Positions 59,940 through 64,000 of a DNA stretch of 64,000 bases are shown in pieces; the stretch's first letter is position 1; each line of letters starts with the position of its first letter. Source of the DNA: Spirochaetaceae bacterium (GTDB lineage: Bacteria; Spirochaetota; Leptospiria; Leptospirales; Leptonemataceae); NCBI GenBank assembly GCA_002729885.1, contig PBUB01000033.1, positions 1 to 64,000 on the forward strand. Reading direction: 5' to 3'. The notes beneath the pieces are model-generated. The model saw nothing but the letters and a program-made list of their open reading frames with translations, had not been told where the DNA came from and did no database searches. The position numbers and the translations under genes were made by a program.

Positions 59940-60833
59940 ATGTCTACATTGCCCATCTTCATCTATTCAGACAATTATAACATGGACCTGGGGGAACATG
60001 TTTTTCCCTCGGTGAAATATCGTTACATTCGGGAGGCTCTCCGTAAGGATGAACGATTCCAGGAGCATAAATTCCTGGAGCCTATCATGCTCAGCTACGA
60101 AGAAGCTGGCACGGTGCACAAAAACGCCTATCTGGAGGATCTAAAGCAGCTCAATTTCTCCAAGCGGGTATACCGCAGTGAACTTCCTTTGAATCGAATG
60201 ATAGTGGATGCATTCTTTCTTGGTTCCGGTGGCACCCTTCTGGCAGCCGAAATGGCGCTGCAACACCGGCTGGGGATGAATCTGGCTGGCGGTTTTCATC
60301 ATGCTTTTGCGGATCATGCAGAAGGCTTTTGCTATCTAAACGATGTAGCCATTGCTATTCGAGTTTTGCAGAAACAGAAAAGGATTCGTAAAGCTCTGGT
60401 CGTAGACCTGGATGTTCATCAGGGCAATGGTACAGCTCGAATATTCAGGAGCTCTCGCTCTGTGTTTACCTTTTCCATCCACGAAGAAAAAAACTATCCA
60501 CCCAAGGAAAAAGGCTCCTTGAACATAGGTCTGGAAAGCGGAACCAGCGATGAGAAGTATCTGCAGACACTTGCCGATAGCCTGAAGCAGATAAAGTCCC
60601 GCTTCAAACCAGATCTTGTAGCCTATGTGGCAGGGGTGGATCCCTACGAAAATGATCGACTGGGAGGATTGTCTGTCAGTAAAGAGGGCCTGGCCACCAG
60701 AGATAAAATGGTGCGGGATGCGTTTTCCGATATTCCCATGTTTGCCGTTCTGGCCGGAGGTTATGCCATCAATACCCAGGATACAATTGATCTGCACGTT
60801 CAAACCTGTGAGGTTCTGGCAGGACTTCGCTAA
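59940..60833 (+). CDS. Histone deacetylase-like / acetoin-utilisation family enzyme
   Basis: This 297-residue HDAC-superfamily zinc hydrolase carries GGFHHAFADHAEGFCYLND (118-134) with the His pair 120-121, VVDLDVHQGNGT with zinc ligands Asp158 and His160 (Asp156 in the charge relay), AGVDPYENDRLGG with Asp234, and LAGGYA with the transition-state Tyr275. All catalytic residues appear intact. Substrates of bacterial members include acetylated polyamines and acetyl-lysine of acetyl-CoA synthetase. The ATG at 59940 starts the fold exactly; upstream codons are probably untranslated. The stop overlaps the next ATG by one base. Confidence 0.88.
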   Translation: MSTLPIFIYSDNYNMDLGEHVFPSVKYRYIREALRKDERFQEHKFLEPIMLSYEEAGTVHKNAYLEDLKQLNFSKRVYRSELPLNRMIVDAFFLGSGGTLLAAEMALQHRLGMNLAGGFHHAFADHAEGFCYLNDVAIAIRVLQKQKRIRKALVVDLDVHQGNGTARIFRSSRSVFTFSIHEEKNYPPKEKGSLNIGLESGTSDEKYLQTLADSLKQIKSRFKPDLVAYVAGVDPYENDRLGGLSVSKEGLATRDKMVRDAFSDIPMFAVLAGGYAINTQDTIDLHVQTCEVLAGLR

Positions 60834-61720
60834 TGGGATTGTTTGGTGATTCAGATAAGGCCAGCCGAAGGGAGGGCGGTTCGGATAAAGAAATCGAACT
60901 GCCCAATCTGGAGCCACTGGATATTGAAGAGGATCTGCATGGCGGACCCTTGATCAAGAATCCAGATGGTGAGGTTCGCATCTTTGGTAAGTTTTCGGAG
61001 ATCGAGATCCGGGAGCTAATGGAATGGTCCGGCATCTTCGCTGAGCTGAAAGAGAAAGGCTATTCCGATCCTCTTCTGGAACTTCATTATCTTTCCGATC
61101 TGGATCAAAGAATTTTCGTAAAAGATCCTGAATCCGATATGGTGCTCATCCATATTCGCCTGAAGGTTTCCTACTTTCGATTCAGGCTGCATCCTGGAGC
61201 TCCTCAAAAGAAGCTACTTTACATCGACTGGCTCTTGACCCAGCACCCAAGAAGTAAAAACATTCGCCCGGATCGATTGTTCCCAGGACAGAACGCTCCG
61301 GGACTGGGAATATTTTCGCAGATCAGCGACTTCATTACGAACCTGGCCCTGGGAGTGGGGGCCAGGGGAGCCTTTAATATTCCGGAGTACTTTCATGATG
61401 CACTTTTGTTTCACCGTGAATTTCGCTTCTATGACCCAGCCACCGAAGCTTTCTTTCGCGGTTTGATTCGCGACCTTCGCAGGCACGGTGCCCGGGAAAT
61501 CTCCAGAGCACTTTCCGAAGGTAGAGTGAGAGATGGGAATGCAGAGCCTGTGCGCTGGGTTCCAGGGGAAATGATATCTATTCTAGATCCAGAACTGGAA
61601 GAGATCATCTGGTCCAAGGATTATTTTACTCGTGTGGTTCGCCAGTTGAAGAGAATTGAATTTATGATTATTCCTCAAGAGCAGATGCCTTCGGAAGAAA
61701 AAAGTCCGGGCGCAGAATAG
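60833..61720 (+). CDS. Hypothetical protein coupled to HDAC-like gene
   Basis: The 295-residue protein is not recognised. It has no signal or membrane segment. Acidic residues are abundant at the N-terminus (IELPNLEPLDIEEDL), followed by a mixed alpha/beta body with aromatic-rich HIRLKVSYFRFRLHPG and FHDALLFHREFRFYDP, and an acidic C-terminus. It begins at the last base of the upstream stop (TAATG), so translation is coupled to the HDAC-like enzyme and the two probably act together. Confidence 0.65.
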   Translation: MGLFGDSDKASRREGGSDKEIELPNLEPLDIEEDLHGGPLIKNPDGEVRIFGKFSEIEIRELMEWSGIFAELKEKGYSDPLLELHYLSDLDQRIFVKDPESDMVLIHIRLKVSYFRFRLHPGAPQKKLLYIDWLLTQHPRSKNIRPDRLFPGQNAPGLGIFSQISDFITNLALGVGARGAFNIPEYFHDALLFHREFRFYDPATEAFFRGLIRDLRRHGAREISRALSEGRVRDGNAEPVRWVPGEMISILDPELEEIIWSKDYFTRVVRQLKRIEFMIIPQEQMPSEEKSPGAE

Positions 61721-61819
61721 ATTAAGCTGAGTCGGATCAGAAAATCTCGGTCAAGATTCTAATTTGCCTGGAACTCTGTTGGAGCTCTATTTCGTGCGGA
61801 TGGCGCCCGGCACTCCAGG

Positions 61820-63484
61820 TTAGCGTCCGGGAATGGAAACGGATTCAAAGCAGCTCTGATTTCTTCCGCTTTCCTTTGCCTGATACAGTAATTTGTCCGC
61901 CCGGGCATAAAAATCAGCCAGCTTTTCTCCCGGGATGTAGCGAGTAGCACCAATCGAAAGTGTGAACTGAATCGGTTCCGGATCCCATTCAATCTCCAGT
62001 TGTTCCACAGATTTGCGCAGTTCTTCTGAAATTTCGCGATACCGGGAAGCGAATTCGTTTCGCATCAGTATCATGAATTCTTCGCCTCCGGTTCTTGCTG
62101 CGGTTACTCCATCGGTTTCCATACTCTTTAATTCTGCGGCCAGGACTTCCAGAACCCGGTCGCCGGCCTGGTGTCCCAGAGAATCATTGATCTGTTTGAA
62201 TAGATCCAGATCCATCTGTAAAATGGCAGGGGGAGTCTTGTCCCGGACGGCACTTTCCAGAACAGCGAAGAATCTCCTTCGATTGAATAGCCCGGTAAGA
62301 GGATCTGTGGTGGCCATAAGATTCAATCGGGCTTCATACCGGAACTTGAATATCGCAGCAGACAGGGCGGGCACCAGCAGTTGCAATATCCTGCGTTCTC
62401 TGGATTTGAATCGACTGGCCTTTCTGAGTATTAGCACCAGTCCTCGCCGATTTTTTTCATAGAGTACCGAAGCGGCCAGGCATCCTCTGTATTCTCCGGG
62501 CTTGATTCCGGGCACAAGCTGAGGTAATGCATCCATATTACGAATCAGAAGTGCTCCTTCTTTTCGCAGGGCTGGATCAAATTCCCAGGGATCCACAGAA
62601 TTTACCTGACCCACCAGGTCCTTCAATGTCCCTTCTACAAAGGCAATCCGCGATCCAGAGTCCTCCTCTGTAATCATCAAGCAATCGTCTGCTTCTATCA
62701 GTTCCAGGGCCCCTCTCAGTGCACGATGGATGGTTTCTTCCGGGCCCGGAACTCGTAGCAGATCCATAAGCAGTGAGTTGATGCTTCGGTTGATTTCCAG
62801 GGCATTTCGCAGTCGATTCTGATTCCTGTGCTCCCGGTGCATATCCTGGAGCACTACCAGTACCTGACCGGATTCGCTTTGAATGGGAATGCAATGAATA
62901 TCCAGAACGGACTGGGCCAGGCTTACAGGCCCCACATGAATGCTCTTGCCCTGTTCCAGAGCCCGGCTCCAGGGAGCGTGCTCCTGAGGCCTTCGCCGAT
63001 TCGCACGGTCTCTGGACTGAGACCATACCCTGTTCAGATTCGTAAACCCGGAAGATGACAGATCCAGCAGCTTTCGTCCTGCCGGATTGCATTTTAGAAT
63101 ATTGCCATTTGTGTCCAGAAGCAGAATTCCAAACGGAATGAGGTTCTGAAGTTGAACCATGGAAGGAAGCTCCTCTTCCTTCTTCCAGATCATAAGTATG
63201 CGGTACTGATCCCCGGGAAGAACGCTGGCCAGTAAAGAGCAACCTACCACCGGGGAGTGAAATACAAATGCAGATACTTCGTCTGATTCCAGAGAAGTGT
63301 GTAACCATTGCTCGGGAATGGCTGGCAGCAATTCCTTCAATGACCTGGACTCCGGCTTCTGGTTCCCGATCAGGCTACGAAACATGGAATTGCTATGATA
63401 CACAATTCCATCCCGGTCCAGGAGAACAGCTGCCTCTTCCAGGGAGTTTAGCAACTGGCGGTGATTTTCGGCCCGATCAGCCAT
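61820..63484 (-). CDS. Diguanylate cyclase with PAS and GAF-like sensor domains
   Basis: The 554-residue protein contains, in order, PAS-like domains (about 8-105, with EEAAVLLDRDGIVYHSN, and 105-225, with PFGILLLDTNGNILKCN), a GAF-like domain (about 250-380; ELIEADDCLMITEEDSG) and a GGDEF domain (about 395-550). DPLTGLFNRRRFF and RTGGEEFMILM give an intact GGEEF active site, so it should make cyclic di-GMP. The RxxD inhibitory site is not obvious. It is soluble. The ATG at 63484 is preferred to 63565, which would overlap the divergent mtnP start. Confidence 0.9.
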   Translation of the reverse strand: MADRAENHRQLLNSLEEAAVLLDRDGIVYHSNSMFRSLIGNQKPESRSLKELLPAIPEQWLHTSLESDEVSAFVFHSPVVGCSLLASVLPGDQYRILMIWKKEEELPSMVQLQNLIPFGILLLDTNGNILKCNPAGRKLLDLSSSGFTNLNRVWSQSRDRANRRRPQEHAPWSRALEQGKSIHVGPVSLAQSVLDIHCIPIQSESGQVLVVLQDMHREHRNQNRLRNALEINRSINSLLMDLLRVPGPEETIHRALRGALELIEADDCLMITEEDSGSRIAFVEGTLKDLVGQVNSVDPWEFDPALRKEGALLIRNMDALPQLVPGIKPGEYRGCLAASVLYEKNRRGLVLILRKASRFKSRERRILQLLVPALSAAIFKFRYEARLNLMATTDPLTGLFNRRRFFAVLESAVRDKTPPAILQMDLDLFKQINDSLGHQAGDRVLEVLAAELKSMETDGVTAARTGGEEFMILMRNEFASRYREISEELRKSVEQLEIEWDPEPIQFTLSIGATRYIPGEKLADFYARADKLLYQAKESGRNQSCFESVSIPGR

Positions 63485-63563
63485 GCAACAGTAGATTGGC
63501 TCCCAGGGATTAGGTAAAGAAAAATAAATGACACAGTCCACTCCGCCCGTCCTCTGGAACATC

Positions 63564-64000
63564 ATGGCAGAAGAAGTTAAGCTGGCAGTGATCGGTGGGT
63601 CCGGTCTCTATGAAATGGAAGATATGAAGGTGGAGCGGGAGGTGCAACCGGATACTCCCTGGGGCAAACCATCGGATAGCATTATTGTGGGAAACCTTGA
63701 TGGAATCCTGGTAGCTTTTCTTGCTCGCCATGGAAAGGGACACTTTCTCAATCCATCGGAAATACCGGTAAGGGCCAATATTGCAGCCCTGAAATCCATG
63801 GGAGTTGAGCATATTCTTAGCTTCTCGGCAGTGGGATCATTGCGCGAAGAGATTGCACCGGAGCACTTTGTCCTTCCCTCGCAGATTATCGATCGAACAA
63901 AGGGTATAAGACCATCCACTTTTTTCGAAGAAGGCGCCGTGGCCCATGCCATGTTTGGCGATCCTTTCAGCGAAAGCATCGCAAAGATCGTTGAGAAGCA
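63564..64000 (+). CDS. mtnP: S-methyl-5'-thioadenosine phosphorylase, 5' part
   Basis: The gene runs off the window; 145 full codons are seen. IGGSGLYEMEDM (10-21) is the phosphate-binding loop of PNP/MTAP phosphorylases, FLARHGKGHFLNPSEIPVRANI is the MTAP signature, and SFSAVGSLREEIAPEHFVLPSQIIDRTKG follows. It cleaves methylthioadenosine with phosphate in methionine salvage. The ATG at 63564 starts the fold without extension. The 5' end lies 79 bp from the divergent cyclase start. Confidence 0.9.
   Translation, partial: MAEEVKLAVIGGSGLYEMEDMKVEREVQPDTPWGKPSDSIIVGNLDGILVAFLARHGKGHFLNPSEIPVRANIAALKSMGVEHILSFSAVGSLREEIAPEHFVLPSQIIDRTKGIRPSTFFEEGAVAHAMFGDPFSESIAKIVEK

Noticed and set aside
62577-63308. 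Minus-strand frame of 243 codons inside the diguanylate cyclase gene
   Set aside because: It is in another frame of the same strand within intact PAS and GAF domains; Ser/Gly/Arg-rich composition marks a shadow.
1-64000. CRISPR arrays, rRNA, tRNA, prophage or transposase genes
   Set aside because: No regularly spaced repeat array, conserved RNA core or recombinase motif was found on either strand by reading.

Overview
The window looks like chromosomal DNA of a spirochaete of the order Leptospirales (Leptospira, Leptonema, Turneriella or an uncultured relative). The main reasons are a gene that closely resembles the Leptospira flagellar-coiling protein FcpA (51151-52035), a DUF1577-like/PilZ-like protein, a DUF1554-like lipoprotein, an OmpA protein with PD40 propeller repeats, many lipobox proteins, and a histone-deacetylase-like enzyme beside an App1-type phosphatase. 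Base composition is near 50 % GC by eye. Genes sit in short operons on both strands. I saw no rRNA, tRNA, CRISPR array, transposase or phage gene. The window opens with 14 G residues and a gene-free 270 bp, which suggests a contig edge.

Layout. 1-9.9 kb: mostly minus-strand accessory metabolism (alpha/beta hydrolase, DJ-1/PfpI protein, fatty acid desaturase, transglutaminase-like protein, DUF1554-like lipoprotein, membrane-anchored FAH-family protein), a DMT-type transporter, and a MerR regulator whose operator-promoter faces a small membrane protein. 10-19.7 kb: membrane proteins, an N-acyl-D-amino-acid deacylase-type amidohydrolase, a cyclic-nucleotide-binding membrane protein, an AlkA-type glycosylase, two 97-bp direct repeats, a crotonase and a haloalkane-dehalogenase-like hydrolase. 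18.5-21.2 kb: an aminotransferase and a divergent MocR regulator sharing a promoter region with two direct repeats. 21.3-27.3 kb: tandem YhhN (lysoplasmalogenase-like) genes, a membrane hydrolase-like protein, a SpoIIE-type phosphatase and a CoA-disulfide-reductase-like flavoenzyme. 27.6-35.8 kb: lipoproteins, a patatin-like protein, an ArsR regulator with two operator copies (one at its own start, one upstream of a sterol-desaturase-like gene), a flavin reductase/LLM monooxygenase pair, and a TetR-thioesterase divergon with two identical operators.

36-41.6 kb: SPL-like radical SAM enzyme, OmpA/PD40 envelope protein, DUF1577-like protein and hisS. 41.8-47.7 kb: a four-gene operon for an ECF sigma factor, a FecR-like membrane regulator and two envelope proteins, divergent from a large Ca-loop/Ig-like lipoprotein with a structured leader. 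48-53.4 kb: a DnaC-like ATPase-folK-PlsC-like operon, fcpA-like gene and THUMP methyltransferase. 53.6-56.3 kb: an arsenic operon arsR-arsI-acr3-arsC, able in principle to demethylate organoarsenicals, reduce arsenate and export arsenite. 56.4-64 kb: gpsA, App1-like phosphatase, HDAC-like enzyme, a PAS/GAF/GGDEF diguanylate cyclase and the 5' part of mtnP.

The most interesting signal is regulatory. Five one-component regulators (MerR, MocR, two ArsR, TetR) each have a readable operator, several of them abutting the start codon in a way that suggests leaderless or nearly leaderless mRNAs.
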